DNA of 64,000 nt from the NCBI GenBank assembly GCA_017861315.1, contig JAGFXP010000006.1:31139-95138 (forward strand). Reading direction: 5' to 3'. Each line of letters opens with the position of its first letter. Within the stretch, counting starts at the first letter, position 1. The DNA comes from Bacillota bacterium (GTDB taxonomy: Bacteria > Bacillota > Clostridia > Clostridiales > Clostridiaceae). The notes under the pieces were generated by a model. That model ran no database searches, was not told where the DNA came from, and saw only the letters and a list, made by a program, of their open reading frames with translations. This document shows positions 34,968 through 44,021 of this stretch, one piece after another. The position numbers were made by a program, and so were the translations under genes.

Positions 34968-35708
34968 TTATTTTCCATAAATGTCGTTGAGCTCTTTGGT
35001 GTAGTTCCCGTCGAGGTCATAGATGTACAAAGGCGGCATCCACTTCAAAAAAGCCCCTCCGTTGTTCTGACCTTCCACAAGGACCATTGAAGGCGCTTTT
35101 GTGCAGTTTGAGTGAATCATCCTTATCTCCTTCGGCTCTATCCTGTGCTTCCTCATGGTGCAAAGGATGTCTACCAGCCTGTCGGGCCTGTGTATTATGT
35201 AAAGCCTTCCGTTGTGCTTCAGAACGGCCTTTGACGCTATCACCACATCCTCAAAGGTGCAGAGTATCTCGTGCCTCGCTATGGCGTTCTTATCGTCCGG
35301 ATTGATCAGCCCCGAGTTCCTCAGCTTGTATGGAGGATTCACAGTCACGACGTCAGCCTTTTCCAGGCTTGAAAGGAATTTTACATCCTTAAGGTCGTGG
35401 TTGATAAAATTTATCCTGTCCTCCATCTTGTTGTATCCGGCTGACCTTGACGCCATATCCGTCATCTCCTTCTGGATTTCGATGCCGATTATGCTTTTTG
35501 CTTCCGTCTTTCCCGCAATTATGAAAGGGATTATGCCAGTGCCGCTGCAAAGGTCTATAATCCTTGAACCTTTTTTCACTTTTGCAAAGTTGGCAAGGAG
35601 CACCGCGTCAACCCCGAACCTGAAAGCCTCTTTCTTCTGAATGAGGTGTATACCGTTAAGCTGCAGGTCGTCCAGTGTTTCGTCATCGTTTATCAGGATT
35701 TCTTCCAT
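34968..35708 (-). CDS. trmN6: tRNA1(Val) A37 N6-methyltransferase-like protein (YabB)
   Basis: This 246-residue class I SAM methyltransferase has motif I in IIDLCSGTGIIPFII and the N6-adenine motif NPPY in VTVNPPYKL. It belongs to the YabB/YfiC family, which includes TrmN6, and its position before rsmI matches Bacillus yabB-yabC. Substrate assignment follows the family and is not proven here. Confidence 0.9.
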   Translation of the reverse strand: MEEILINDDETLDDLQLNGIHLIQKKEAFRFGVDAVLLANFAKVKKGSRIIDLCSGTGIIPFIIAGKTEAKSIIGIEIQKEMTDMASRSAGYNKMEDRINFINHDLKDVKFLSSLEKADVVTVNPPYKLRNSGLINPDDKNAIARHEILCTFEDVVIASKAVLKHNGRLYIIHRPDRLVDILCTMRKHRIEPKEIRMIHSNCTKAPSMVLVEGQNNGGAFLKWMPPLYIYDLDGNYTKELNDIYGK

Positions 35709-35741
35709 TTCAATCCTCCCGCCTCATAAAATACTATATAA

Positions 35742-35775
35742 AATTAAAAAGGCTACGTAAGCAGCCTTTTTAATT
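35742..35775. terminator. Hairpin between the ferredoxin and trmN6
   Basis: A 13-bp perfect stem (AATTAAAAAGGCT and complement) with an 8-base loop lies between the ferredoxin stop and the trmN6 start. Its U-rich 3' arm makes it a good terminator on the minus strand. Confidence 0.8.
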
Positions 35776-35779
35776 GAAA

Positions 35780-35950
35780 CTATTCCTGAACTGGTGCTCC
35801 TACTGGACAAACATTAGCGCAGTTTCCGCAGTCTATGCAAGCATCTGCATCGATAACGAATATTGAGTCTCCCTGGCTAATAGCATTTGTAGGACACTCT
35901 GAAGCGCAAGCTCCACAGTTTACACATGCGTCTGTAATTTTGTATGCCAT
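35780..35950 (-). CDS. 2[4Fe-4S] ferredoxin, clostridial type
   Basis: This 56-residue ferredoxin has two classical cluster motifs, CVNCGACASECP and CIDCGNCANVCP. It is the low-potential electron carrier typical of clostridia, used by pyruvate:ferredoxin oxidoreductase, hydrogenases and Rnf-type enzymes. The ATG at 35950 follows AAAGGAGG. The gene lies between ricT and trmN6, with a strong terminator behind it. Confidence 0.95.
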   Translation of the reverse strand: MAYKITDACVNCGACASECPTNAISQGDSIFVIDADACIDCGNCANVCPVGAPVQE

Positions 35951-36033
35951 TTTATGAAATCCTCCTTTTAAAAATTCTAGACTAAATAAGTCAAACTTAT
36001 TTTACCATGTTTTAATATATTTTTAAAGTATTT

Positions 36034-36237
36034 TTATAACACCGTATAGCCTGAATCTTCAATTGATTGTATTAAATTTTCATGCCTTACGAAAAAATCA
36101 TCATAAACCACACAAACTTCGCCTTTATCCCTGTTTATCTCGCAGGCAATTACTCCGAGATTGTTTGAAATAGCTGTCCTTATATTATTTACATCCTCAT
36201 TGGTCTGCAGGCTGCACACCTTCAAAACGGATTTCAT
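36034..36237 (-). CDS. Small HMA-like protein without metal motif
   Basis: This 67-residue protein looks like a heavy-metal-associated (ferredoxin-like) domain: VLKVCSLQTNEDVNNIRTAI, GVIACEINRDKGEVCVVYDD, and LIQSIEDSGYTV at the end. It lacks the CxxC metal site; only single Cys residues remain (positions 8, 32 and 42). The ATG is six bases behind GGGGG and 11 bases after the ricT stop, so it belongs to that operon. The function is unknown; a regulatory or scaffolding role is possible. Confidence 0.75.
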   Translation of the reverse strand: MKSVLKVCSLQTNEDVNNIRTAISNNLGVIACEINRDKGEVCVVYDDFFVRHENLIQSIEDSGYTVL

Positions 36238-36248
36238 AATTTACCCCC

Positions 36249-37151
36249 TTAGTTCCCCTTTAATAGCTGTTTAACCATTTCTGCATCCTCAGCATCGGCT
36301 TCCAGTTTTATGTGCTCAACATTTACGGCGTCTTCGAAGCCGCCTGATACCAGCGTGACGTCGCTGATAGGCACTTCCACAATGTCTTCTGCTTCGTTGG
36401 TCTTTATCTTGACCTTTACGCTCTCCTTTATCACGTTGTTTGCTACAACCTGGCCCCTGCCTAGCGGTGTGTTGACAACCGAGTTTACTTTAGGGAGTCT
36501 CTTTCTTATTCCTTCATATGTTTCCTGCTCGTAATTAAGGCAGCACATCAGCCTGCCGCATATCCCGGAAATCTTTGTCGGGTTGAGGGAAAGGCTCTGC
36601 TCCTTCGCCATCTTGATTGAAACCGGCGCAAAATCGCCGAGGAACGAGGAACAGCACATGGTCCTGCCGCAAGGCCCCAGTCCGCCTATCATTTTAGCTT
36701 CGTCCCTGACACCGATCTGCCTCAGCTCTATCCTGGTCCTGAAGATAGCAGCAAGGTCCTTGACCAGTTCCCTGAAGTCAACCCTTCCGTCTGCCGTAAA
36801 ATAGAAAATCACCTTGTTGTTGTCAAAAGTGTACTCAACATCGATCAGCTTCATCTTAAGCTGGTGCTGCTCTATCTTTGACATGCATATCTCAAAGGCT
36901 TCTTTTTCCTTATCCTTGTTATCTTTGTTCCTTTTTATATCCTCTGCCGTAGCGATCCTTAAGACGCTCTTCAGCGGGGACACAATCTTGCCGTCCTCCA
37001 CCTGCTTAGGCGCGATTACGCACTCTCCGAATTCGACCCCTCGCGCTGTCTCAACTATAACATCGTCGAATTTCTTTATATTCAAGCCCTCCGGGGAAAA
37101 ATAATATATCTTGCCGGCTTTTTTAAACCTAACGCCCACAACTTTTACCAT
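36249..37151 (-). CDS. ricT: RicT/YaaT (PSP1 domain) regulatory Fe-S protein
   Basis: This 300-residue PSP1-family protein corresponds to Bacillus YaaT (RicT), part of the Fe-S Ric complex that guides RNase Y. It has the conserved cysteine clusters GPCGRTMCCSSFL (about 169-181) and GICGRLMCCLNYE (about 203-215). The start has only one base between it and holB, so they are coupled. RicA and RicF partners are not in the window. Confidence 0.93.
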   Translation of the reverse strand: MVKVVGVRFKKAGKIYYFSPEGLNIKKFDDVIVETARGVEFGECVIAPKQVEDGKIVSPLKSVLRIATAEDIKRNKDNKDKEKEAFEICMSKIEQHQLKMKLIDVEYTFDNNKVIFYFTADGRVDFRELVKDLAAIFRTRIELRQIGVRDEAKMIGGLGPCGRTMCCSSFLGDFAPVSIKMAKEQSLSLNPTKISGICGRLMCCLNYEQETYEGIRKRLPKVNSVVNTPLGRGQVVANNVIKESVKVKIKTNEAEDIVEVPISDVTLVSGGFEDAVNVEHIKLEADAEDAEMVKQLLKGN

Positions 37152-37152
37152 T

Positions 37153-38100
37153 CTATACCTCCTGCATATTTATCAATAAAGAGTCAAAAACCAATGCGGT
37201 GTTGACATTTCTCTCTAATTTTTTTCTCGATTCTTTCACAACTTCAATAATATCACTTAAGCTGTTAAATGAAAACATTTCGGACAAATGTTTTATCGAA
37301 TTTATTTTATCCGCATTGATGATTCCGTAGGTCTCCCCCGTCTCCTTGTACAGCACCGCATCCCTGATGTAGGACAGAAACCATGTGAACACCTCATCCC
37401 ACTGGTTTTTGTATTTCATAAGGAAGTCCCCGTATTTGAGCAGTTCGTCAGGCTTCTTGTCTTTTAGCGAAAGAAGTATCTCCAATGCGGTATCCCTTAT
37501 TTCAACGAAGGACGGATCCTCCTTGTATTTTTCACTTCTTCCTGGAATGCCGTCGCTGAAGGCAGCTATCGCTTCCTTCTCTTCGCCGCTCATGCCAGGA
37601 TACCTGGCGTCGAGGAAGCTCTTCATTTCCTCTTTGCCGAGCCTGTTCAGTTTGTATATTTCGCACCTTGATTTTATTGTATCGAGCACGGATTCGATGT
37701 TCTCGCAAAGGATCAAAATGTATACGCCCTGCGGCGGCTCCTCGATTGTCTTGAGAAGAGTGTTCTGGGCAGCCTCTGTCATTTTATCCATCTCATGGAT
37801 TATCATGACCTTTTTGTCTCCCTCAAAAGGCTTCTTGTTAGTCTCAGCTATTATGCTTCTGACTTCCTCCACCCCTATGGATTTCTTGCTGCCCTCCAGC
37901 CTGAAATACACTATGTCAGGGTACGGCATATCCTTCTCTTTTCCCAGTATTTTCAGCGCTATCGCTTTTGCCATGTTGCTTTTCCCTATCCCGTCCTCGC
38001 CAACAATTATGTGTGCGTGATGGAAACGGTCGCTTTTCATGGAATTCACAATCTGAAGCTTAATATTGTCATGTCCTATGATTGAATCAAAAAATATCAA
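37153..38100 (-). CDS. holB: DNA polymerase III delta' subunit
   Basis: This 315-residue AAA+ clamp-loader subunit has the Walker A-like VGEDGIGKSNMAKAIA (about 33-48), the region VMIIHEMDKMTEAAQNTLLKTIEEPP and the sensor segment IKSRCEIYKL. The zinc-binding Cys module of the E. coli subunit is not seen. It follows darA by 12 bases and overlaps the ricT translation unit closely, as in Bacillus. Confidence 0.93.
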   Translation of the reverse strand: MIFFDSIIGHDNIKLQIVNSMKSDRFHHAHIIVGEDGIGKSNMAKAIALKILGKEKDMPYPDIVYFRLEGSKKSIGVEEVRSIIAETNKKPFEGDKKVMIIHEMDKMTEAAQNTLLKTIEEPPQGVYILILCENIESVLDTIKSRCEIYKLNRLGKEEMKSFLDARYPGMSGEEKEAIAAFSDGIPGRSEKYKEDPSFVEIRDTALEILLSLKDKKPDELLKYGDFLMKYKNQWDEVFTWFLSYIRDAVLYKETGETYGIINADKINSIKHLSEMFSFNSLSDIIEVVKESRKKLERNVNTALVFDSLLINMQEV

Positions 38101-38112
38101 CTGCTACCTCCG

Positions 38113-38442
38113 CTATATCTTTATATATTTATCCACATCCACAACGAAAACAACAGCTCCGCCGACCTCTATCTCCACTGGGAAAGGTATGAATCCGCCT
38201 GTCTCGATTGTCGCCGGCGAAGTTGAAACAACTATCTGCTCCCTGGTCCTGCACACCTCTTCTATCCTTGCCAGGACATGATTGACTTTTTCGTCGTCCA
38301 CGCCGATTATAAGCGTTGTATTGCCTTCTTTCAAGAAACCGCCAGTTGTGGCAAGCTTTGTAACCCTGAACCCTTCTTCGTTGAGCGTGTCGTTGAGGTT
38401 TGCCGCGTCATCATCCTGAACAATGGCGAATATCAATTTCAT
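38113..38442 (-). CDS. darA: Cyclic-di-AMP receptor DarA (PII-like, YaaQ)
   Basis: This 109-residue PII-like signalling protein corresponds to Bacillus DarA/YaaQ and Listeria/Staphylococcus PstA, which bind c-di-AMP. It begins MKLIFAIVQDDDAANL and contains the family motif TGGFLKEGNTTLIIG and a C-terminal VVFVVDVDKYIKI. Its place between tmk and holB is conserved in Firmicutes. The target of the receptor is unknown in most species. Confidence 0.95.
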   Translation of the reverse strand: MKLIFAIVQDDDAANLNDTLNEEGFRVTKLATTGGFLKEGNTTLIIGVDDEKVNHVLARIEEVCRTREQIVVSTSPATIETGGFIPFPVEIEVGGAVVFVVDVDKYIKI

Positions 38443-38456
38443 TAGAAATCATCTCC

Positions 38457-39149
38457 CTACATCATATTAATAACTCTTGAATATATCTCCTCGTGTATAT
38501 CGTCTATGTCCCTGAGGTCGCCTGAATCCAGGCAGCTGATCCTGATCCAGCCGTATTTCTCTGCAACAAGACAGGAACTCTCATGGGATTTCTGCAGAAA
38601 GACAGGATCCTTTTCATGAATATCCTTGTCCTTCTCGCCGTTGATTTTGTTTGACCTGTTCTCCATCAGCCTCCTGCTGCAGGAAGGATCAACATCGAGA
38701 AATATGACGCAGTCCGGCACAGGCAGTCCCAGCTTGACGAATTCGTAATCCCAAAGCCAGTCGAGGAAGCTCTCGCGCTGGGCAGGATCATCTATCTTCG
38801 AAGCCTGATGAACCATATTCGCGGTGGTGTACCTGTCGGCCAGGACTATCCCGCCTGCCAGATAGAAATCCTCCCACTCCTTTTTATAGGATGCATACCT
38901 GTCTACGGCATAGAAGCTTGAAGCCGCAAAGGGATTGACATCCTCCGGCCTGCTGCCGAATTCCCCGCCGAGGTACATTTTGACAAGCGCAGAGGAATCG
39001 CTTCCGTAGTTTGGGTACTCAACCTTTCTTATGCTGAACCCGTCTTCCGCCAGCCTGTCAAAAAGCTTCTTAGCCTGAGTGGCTTTTCCGCTGCCGTCGC
39101 TTCCTTCTATGACAATTACCTTACCCTTTTTCACTGTATCCTTATCCAC
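38457..39149 (-). CDS. tmk: Thymidylate kinase
   Basis: This 230-residue kinase phosphorylates dTMP to dTDP. It shows the P-loop IEGSDGSGKATQ (about 14-25), VEYPNYGS and the DRY region LADRYTTANMVHQ. It is somewhat longer than the usual 205-215 residues and has an atypical lid (RRLMENRSNKINGEKDK, with HEKDPVF after it). The start is 13 bases after the decarboxylase gene. Confidence 0.93.
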   Translation of the reverse strand: MDKDTVKKGKVIVIEGSDGSGKATQAKKLFDRLAEDGFSIRKVEYPNYGSDSSALVKMYLGGEFGSRPEDVNPFAASSFYAVDRYASYKKEWEDFYLAGGIVLADRYTTANMVHQASKIDDPAQRESFLDWLWDYEFVKLGLPVPDCVIFLDVDPSCSRRLMENRSNKINGEKDKDIHEKDPVFLQKSHESSCLVAEKYGWIRISCLDSGDLRDIDDIHEEIYSRVINMM

Positions 39150-39162
39150 AATTTACCTCCGC

Positions 39163-40578
39163 TTATCTATCCCTGATTATTTCAATCTGCCTTTTTTCGT
39201 TTATCCCTATCACTTTAACTCCATTATCGATAAAGCACTTCATGATTTCAACATGTTTTTTGCTGATCTCCTCCCCCGGCATAAGCAGGGGAATACCTGG
39301 CGGATAAGGCACAATGCTTCCGCCGCATACCTTGCCTTCCGCTTCCAGGAAGCCTATGCGCTCCTTCGCGGCTCCAAGCGCATCGTGAGGGAGCATCTTC
39401 AGTTCCGGGATGCCGAAGCTGACTGCCCCGTGGCATTCTGCCCTAAGCTCCTCGAAATCGCACTCCCTTAGAGCTGCCAGCAGCCTTTCGAAGTCTTCCT
39501 TGCCGTTGAACGGCGACAGTATAAGTATTACATTGGCCCCGTCGCTCATCTCTGCCTGAACGCCTCTTCTGCGGAGGTAATCCAATAGCAGGTGACCGCT
39601 GTACCCTTTTTCTACATTTATTATATACCTTGTGGCGTCAATTTCAAATTCTATATCTTCCCTTCCTATTATATGCACATGCTCCAACCGGTTGATCTTG
39701 TCCCTGTATCCCGCAGCCGTTTCAAGCAGCTGCCCGTAATCCTCTTCGCCTTTTGTCTCCAGGTAGAACCTGGCATATTCAAGGGAACAAAGGAACAGAT
39801 AGGAGGGGCTCGTGCTCATGAAGGAATTGTAGTAGAATCTGACCTTGTCCATTTCGGCGGCTTTTCCAACGTGCAGGTAGGCTGTCTGCGTAAGGCTTGG
39901 CAGGGTTTTATGAGCGCTCATCACCACCATGTCCGCACCCAGCTTCACCGCGCTCTCAGGCAGCCCTCCGTTTATGCCGAAGTGCGCTCCGTGGGCTGAA
40001 TCCACAAGGACCTTCACCCCCGCAGCCCTGCACTCCCTTATAACCCTCTCCAGGTCGCAGCAGACACCATAATAATTAGGATATGTTATGACCACGCCTT
40101 TTATGTCCCTGTTCTTATTCAGTGTTTCAGAAAAATGCTGCATATCTATTCCCAGTGCCGCATCGTATCTGCCGCTGCACGTATTCCTGATGAATAAGGG
40201 CTCCAGCTTCCTCATGATAACTGCGTTGAATATGGATTTATGGCAATTCCTCTCTATGAGGATTTTGTCCCCCTCGTCAAACGTACTGAATATCATTGTA
40301 AAGTTGCCCGAGGTGCTTCCGTTGACCAGAAAGAGTGATTCCTCGCTTCCGTAAAGCCTCGATAGAAGCTCCTGGGAACTCCTGATGACGCCTTCCGGAT
40401 CCTGCAGGTTGTCAAGCCCCTCTACCTCCGTTATGTCGTATTTCAGCATGCCGCCGGCAAATGCTTCCGAAAGAGATGGCAAAAATCCTGCACCGCCCTT
40501 GTGTCCCGGTGTGCAGAATAATGAGTTGTTTTCTTTCACATATCTTCCGACCGCTTCAATTATTGGTAGTTTCGACAA
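39163..40578 (-). CDS. PLP-dependent Orn/Lys/Arg decarboxylase (YaaO/SpeA type)
   Basis: This 471-residue fold-type I decarboxylase of the short YaaO/SpeA class carries the PLP lysine in SAHKTLPSLTQTAYL, the PGHKGG motif (FCTPGHKGGAGF) near the N-terminus and DSAHGAHFG. Its C-terminal domain contains IVPYPPGIPLLMPGE. Substrate could be arginine, lysine or ornithine. In Bacillus a homologous gene (yaaO) also lies beside tmk. Decarboxylation could feed polyamine synthesis or amino-acid use in this Stickland organism. Confidence 0.92.
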   Translation of the reverse strand: MSKLPIIEAVGRYVKENNSLFCTPGHKGGAGFLPSLSEAFAGGMLKYDITEVEGLDNLQDPEGVIRSSQELLSRLYGSEESLFLVNGSTSGNFTMIFSTFDEGDKILIERNCHKSIFNAVIMRKLEPLFIRNTCSGRYDAALGIDMQHFSETLNKNRDIKGVVITYPNYYGVCCDLERVIRECRAAGVKVLVDSAHGAHFGINGGLPESAVKLGADMVVMSAHKTLPSLTQTAYLHVGKAAEMDKVRFYYNSFMSTSPSYLFLCSLEYARFYLETKGEEDYGQLLETAAGYRDKINRLEHVHIIGREDIEFEIDATRYIINVEKGYSGHLLLDYLRRRGVQAEMSDGANVILILSPFNGKEDFERLLAALRECDFEELRAECHGAVSFGIPELKMLPHDALGAAKERIGFLEAEGKVCGGSIVPYPPGIPLLMPGEEISKKHVEIMKCFIDNGVKVIGINEKRQIEIIRDR

Positions 40579-40711
40579 AGCTTCCCACCCCTTACCTGCA
40601 TTTTATACTATTATAACATCATTTTTATTTAAGGTGGTTACAATATAGACAACCTGCCGACATAAGTTATAATATTAGTATAAGATTATAAATTCATCTA
40701 GGAGAAAAGAT

Positions 40712-41653
40712 ATGATTTCGATATACAAAAGCTCAGAAACTCCGCAAATGCTTCAAGCAATAGATACTATACAGCCGGGCTGCTGGATAAACATGGTGGC
40801 CCCCTCCGATCAGGACATACTCCTGATATCCAAGAAGACAGGCGTTCCTGTCGAATTTTTGAAGGCGGCCCTGGACGAGGAGGAGACCTCGCACATCGAC
40901 GCGGAAGGCGACAACATGCTTGTTATAGTCGACGTGCCCTTCACGGAGATGGAGGCCAATTCGCTGACCTATGACACCTTCCCTCTGGCGATAATACATA
41001 CCGAATCCTACATAATTACTGTATGCCTTAAAAACAGCAGGATACTGACTGATTTCATAGACGGCAAGATAAAGTCCTTCTTCACCTTCAAGAGGTCAAG
41101 GTTCATCCTCCAGATACTGTACAGGGTTGCAGGCTACTTCCTGATATACCTAAGGCAGATAGACAAGAAGAGCATCATGATAGAGAAGAGGCTCCACAGG
41201 TCCCTGAGGAACAAGGAGCTTATACAGCTGCTTTCGCTGCAGAAATCCCTCGTATACTTCTCCACGTCCCTGAAGGCGAACGAGGCGACACTGGAGAAAA
41301 TGCTGAAGCTTGAACTGCTGAAGAAATATCCAGAGGATAAGGATGTGCTCGAGGACGTTATCATAGAGAACAAGCAGGCAATAGAGATGGCCAATATATA
41401 CAGCAACATCCTTACCGGAACGATGGACTTCTTCGCATCCGTCATATCGAACAACCTTAATATAGTCATGAAGCTTCTTGCTTCCGTCACCATTGTCATG
41501 TCAATACCGAACATAATATTCGGATCCTTCGGCATGAATGTGGCCGGCATACCTTTCGCAGAGAGTCCCAGTGCATTCTGGCTCGTGTATGCAGTCGCAC
41601 TTATAATTTCCATAGTTGTTTTTATAATACTGCGCAGGAAGAGCCTGCTGTAG
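40712..41653 (+). CDS. CorA-like Mg2+/divalent cation transporter
   Basis: This 313-residue protein has a long cytoplasmic helical domain and two C-terminal membrane segments, with the signature GMN in [13 protein letters not shown] (about residue 272) between them. It is CorA/MIT-family, a pentameric channel for Mg2+ or Co2+. The start follows AGGAGAAAAG. It is divergent from the decarboxylase gene and is followed 16 bases later by msrA. Confidence 0.92.
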   Translation: MISIYKSSETPQMLQAIDTIQPGCWINMVAPSDQDILLISKKTGVPVEFLKAALDEEETSHIDAEGDNMLVIVDVPFTEMEANSLTYDTFPLAIIHTESYIITVCLKNSRILTDFIDGKIKSFFTFKRSRFILQILYRVAGYFLIYLRQIDKKSIMIEKRLHRSLRNKELIQLLSLQKSLVYFSTSLKANEATLEKMLKLELLKKYPEDKDVLEDVIIENKQAIEMANIYSNILTGTMDFFASVISNNLNIVMKLLASVTIVMSIPNIIFGSFGMNVAGIPFAESPSAFWLVYAVALIISIVVFIILRRKSLL

Positions 41654-41669
41654 AAGGAGGTTGTTATCA

Positions 41670-42140
41670 ATGAAATCCATCGTTTTTGCCGGTGGCTGCT
41701 TCTGGGGAATCGAAGCGTATTTCAAAAGAATTGACGGCGTGCTGTCCACGGAGGTGGGCTATGCAAACGGAACCGCAAAAAATCCTGACTACAAGATGGT
41801 TTGCCGCGGCGGAACGGGATTCGCCGAGGCTTGCCGGATAGACTATGATGAAGGGAGACTCTCCCTGGAAGCGCTTCTGGAAGCCTTCTGGAAAGTAATC
41901 GACCCGACCGTCTCAGACAGGCAGGGCCCCGATATTGGAAATCAATACAGGACAGGCATATACTATACCGACCCTGCAGACCTGCCAGCCCTCCTCAGAT
42001 CAAGGGACCAGGAACAGATCAAGTATTCGAAAAGGATCGTCACGGAGATCCTGCCGCTGGAGAACTTCTACGAAGCGGAGGAGTACCACCAGGATTACCT
42101 CGACAAGAATCCGGGCGGCTACTGCCACATTAAACTGTAA
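41670..42140 (+). CDS. msrA: Peptide methionine sulfoxide reductase A
   Basis: This 156-residue enzyme repairs methionine-S-sulfoxide in proteins. The catalytic Cys is in [11 protein letters not shown], followed by VGYANG and later GNQYRTGIY and the C-terminal EEYHQDYL. The ATG at 41670 is nine bases behind AAGGAGG. The catalytic residue is Cys here, not the Sec reported for some clostridial MsrA. Confidence 0.96.
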   Translation: MKSIVFAGGCFWGIEAYFKRIDGVLSTEVGYANGTAKNPDYKMVCRGGTGFAEACRIDYDEGRLSLEALLEAFWKVIDPTVSDRQGPDIGNQYRTGIYYTDPADLPALLRSRDQEQIKYSKRIVTEILPLENFYEAEEYHQDYLDKNPGGYCHIKL

Positions 42141-42148
42141 AAGAAAAT

Positions 42149-42186
42149 AAGAAAGAGGTAGATAGATTCCTATTTACCTCTTTCTT
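42149..42186 (+). terminator. Terminator of corA-msrA
   Basis: A 12-bp stem (AAGAAAGAGGTA and complement) with a 14-base loop follows the msrA stop by nine bases. The 3' arm is U-rich. Confidence 0.75.
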
Positions 42187-42228
42187 GCTACTTTTCGAAC
42201 TATACCCTGCACAGCAATGCCCGCGAAG

Positions 42229-42948
42229 TCACAAAACACTCTTAAGCACTTTGCCAATGCTGTCATTTATAACAATATCGGCCCTTGAGTCGAAAGGTGT
42301 TGAGGACTTGTTTATCAATATGAGTTTGCCGCCCTTGTAATAGGTCACAAGGCCGGCTGCGGGATAGACCACCAGCGATGTTCCCCCTACGATAAGCACA
42401 TCTGCATCTGAAATATATTTCGCTGCCCTGTTTATAACTTCCGTATCCAGGGCTTCCTCATAAAGCACCACGTCGGGCCTTACGGTTCCGCTGCAGGAAT
42501 CGCAGTGCGGAACCAGTGACTTGCTTCCGACTATGTAGTCAAGATCGAAGCTTTTGCCGCAGTCGACACAGTAGTTCCTGTGGACGCTTCCGTGGAGCTC
42601 CAGCACATTTTTGGAGCCTGAGAGCTGATGGAGTCCGTCTATATTCTGCGTTATGACGGCTTTCAGCTTTCCCCTCTTCTCCAGTTCCGCAAGAGCATAG
42701 TGTGCTGCATTAGGCATAGCATCCTTATATATCATCTTATTCCTATAAAAGTTGTAGAACTCCTCCGTATGTGCTTCAAAAAAACTGTGGCTCAGGATGG
42801 TTTCAGGTGCATATCTCACTTTTTCCGCGCTGACATACAATCCGTTATCCGATCTGAAATCCGGAATATTGCTTTCTGTCGACACTCCTGCACCGCCAAA
42901 GAAGACGATGTTGCTGCTTTTCTGAACTATCTCCCTCAGGTTATCCAT
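42229..42948 (-). CDS. cobB: Sir2-family NAD-dependent protein deacylase
   Basis: This 239-residue sirtuin removes acyl groups from lysines using NAD+. Motifs are FFGGAGVSTESNIPDFRS, TQNIDGLH, catalytic His in LELHGSVH, and a zinc site CVDC plus CDSC. The ATG at 42948 (MDNLREI) is nine bases behind AAAGGAGAT; a GTG three codons earlier overlaps that site. It lies next to the first LysR gene on the same strand, 22 bases after its stop, perhaps in one transcript. Confidence 0.94.
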   Translation of the reverse strand: MDNLREIVQKSSNIVFFGGAGVSTESNIPDFRSDNGLYVSAEKVRYAPETILSHSFFEAHTEEFYNFYRNKMIYKDAMPNAAHYALAELEKRGKLKAVITQNIDGLHQLSGSKNVLELHGSVHRNYCVDCGKSFDLDYIVGSKSLVPHCDSCSGTVRPDVVLYEEALDTEVINRAAKYISDADVLIVGGTSLVVYPAAGLVTYYKGGKLILINKSSTPFDSRADIVINDSIGKVLKSVL

Positions 42949-42970
42949 ACCGTTCACATCTCCTTTTACA

Positions 42971-43855
42971 TTATTTCAGACAGCTCTTCTGAATGTATTC
43001 CAGAAATTTCTGTGGAGCCGGCGCAAGCTTCCTGTCCTTGCTTGTAACCAGGTACACGCTGCGTTTTATTACAGGCTTTTCAATGCTGATAGGCACGATG
43101 TTGAAGCTGGAGATCGTGCTCAGTTTTGGAACTACGGCTATTCCGTAATTGTTCTCGACAAATCCGAAAATCGTATGATCCTCCTGTATCCTGCATTTTA
43201 CTATGGGTTCGAAGCCGCTGTCCTCGAACAGCTTTTTCATATGGCTGTAAAGGCCGCTTGTCTCGCTGTAGGCGATATACGGATAGGCTCTCGTTTCTCT
43301 CAAATCGATCTTCTTGTGCTTTGCAAGCGGATGATCCTTCGGGACTATGAGGACAAGCTCCTCTTCCGCAATCTCTTTGAACCGGAGGGTTTTCTCCTCA
43401 TTTATGAACGAGGATATCGCGATGTCGCACTTCCCTTCCTTCAGGAGATTGACAACTTCCCTGCTGGTATTCTGCTCCAGGTTGAAGGTTATGTGCTCAT
43501 TGCCTTCAATTTTGGAAAATGACGACACAAGCTTCGGGATGAATTTGTGTCCCATCGTATATATGAATGCCAGATCCACAACGCCGTACATAGGGCTGCC
43601 GTAATTCTTGACGATTTCCGCGCCGGCCTCGAGTTCCCCTATGCTTCTATTCACATATTCATAAAAAGTTTGTCCATATTTTGTCAACACGACATTTCTT
43701 CCCTTTTTTTCAAAAAGGGGCGTGTTAAGTTCCTTCTCAAGGCTCTTGATTGAATACGTCAGAGACGGCTGCGAAATGAAGAGCGCTTCCGCCGCTTTTG
43801 TGAAATGCTGCAGCTCTGCAAGCTTCTGAAAATAATACAGCTGGTTTAGATTCAT
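42971..43855 (-). CDS. LysR-type regulator 1, QuiR-like
   Basis: This 294-residue LysR activator has an N-terminal winged helix (MNLNQLYYFQKLAELQHFTKA in part, with AAEALFISQPSLTYSIKSLE) and a two-lobed inducer-binding domain. The ATG at 43855 follows AAAGGAG. It is divergent from aroE1-aroD-enoate reductase, the usual LysR arrangement. A 10-bp inverted repeat lies in the shared promoter region. By analogy with QuiR of Listeria, which responds to shikimate, I infer a quinate/shikimate sensor. It is a clear paralog of the LysR at 52848-53732. Confidence 0.9.
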   Translation of the reverse strand: MNLNQLYYFQKLAELQHFTKAAEALFISQPSLTYSIKSLEKELNTPLFEKKGRNVVLTKYGQTFYEYVNRSIGELEAGAEIVKNYGSPMYGVVDLAFIYTMGHKFIPKLVSSFSKIEGNEHITFNLEQNTSREVVNLLKEGKCDIAISSFINEEKTLRFKEIAEEELVLIVPKDHPLAKHKKIDLRETRAYPYIAYSETSGLYSHMKKLFEDSGFEPIVKCRIQEDHTIFGFVENNYGIAVVPKLSTISSFNIVPISIEKPVIKRSVYLVTSKDRKLAPAPQKFLEYIQKSCLK

Positions 43856-43870
43856 TGCAATCACTCCTTT

Positions 43871-43906
43871 AATAGATTTTATCACAACACATAGACAAAA
43901 TCTATT
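43871..43906. promoter_or_regulatory. Inverted repeat in the LysR1/aroE1 intergenic region
   Basis: AATAGATTTT and AAAATCTATT form a perfect 10-bp inverted repeat 16 bases apart, just outside the LysR1 start. It is a good candidate for the LysR1 operator and autoregulation site. Related AATCTAT sequences occur upstream of other units of the region. Confidence 0.6.
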
Positions 43907-44021
43907 AATATTAAAAATAGATACTATTAGACTTATGGATGGATGTTAATTATACTTTAAATGGGCAGAAATTTAACGATGAAGTTAAACAATTAACATA
44001 TATTTTAGGAGGGCATTAAAA

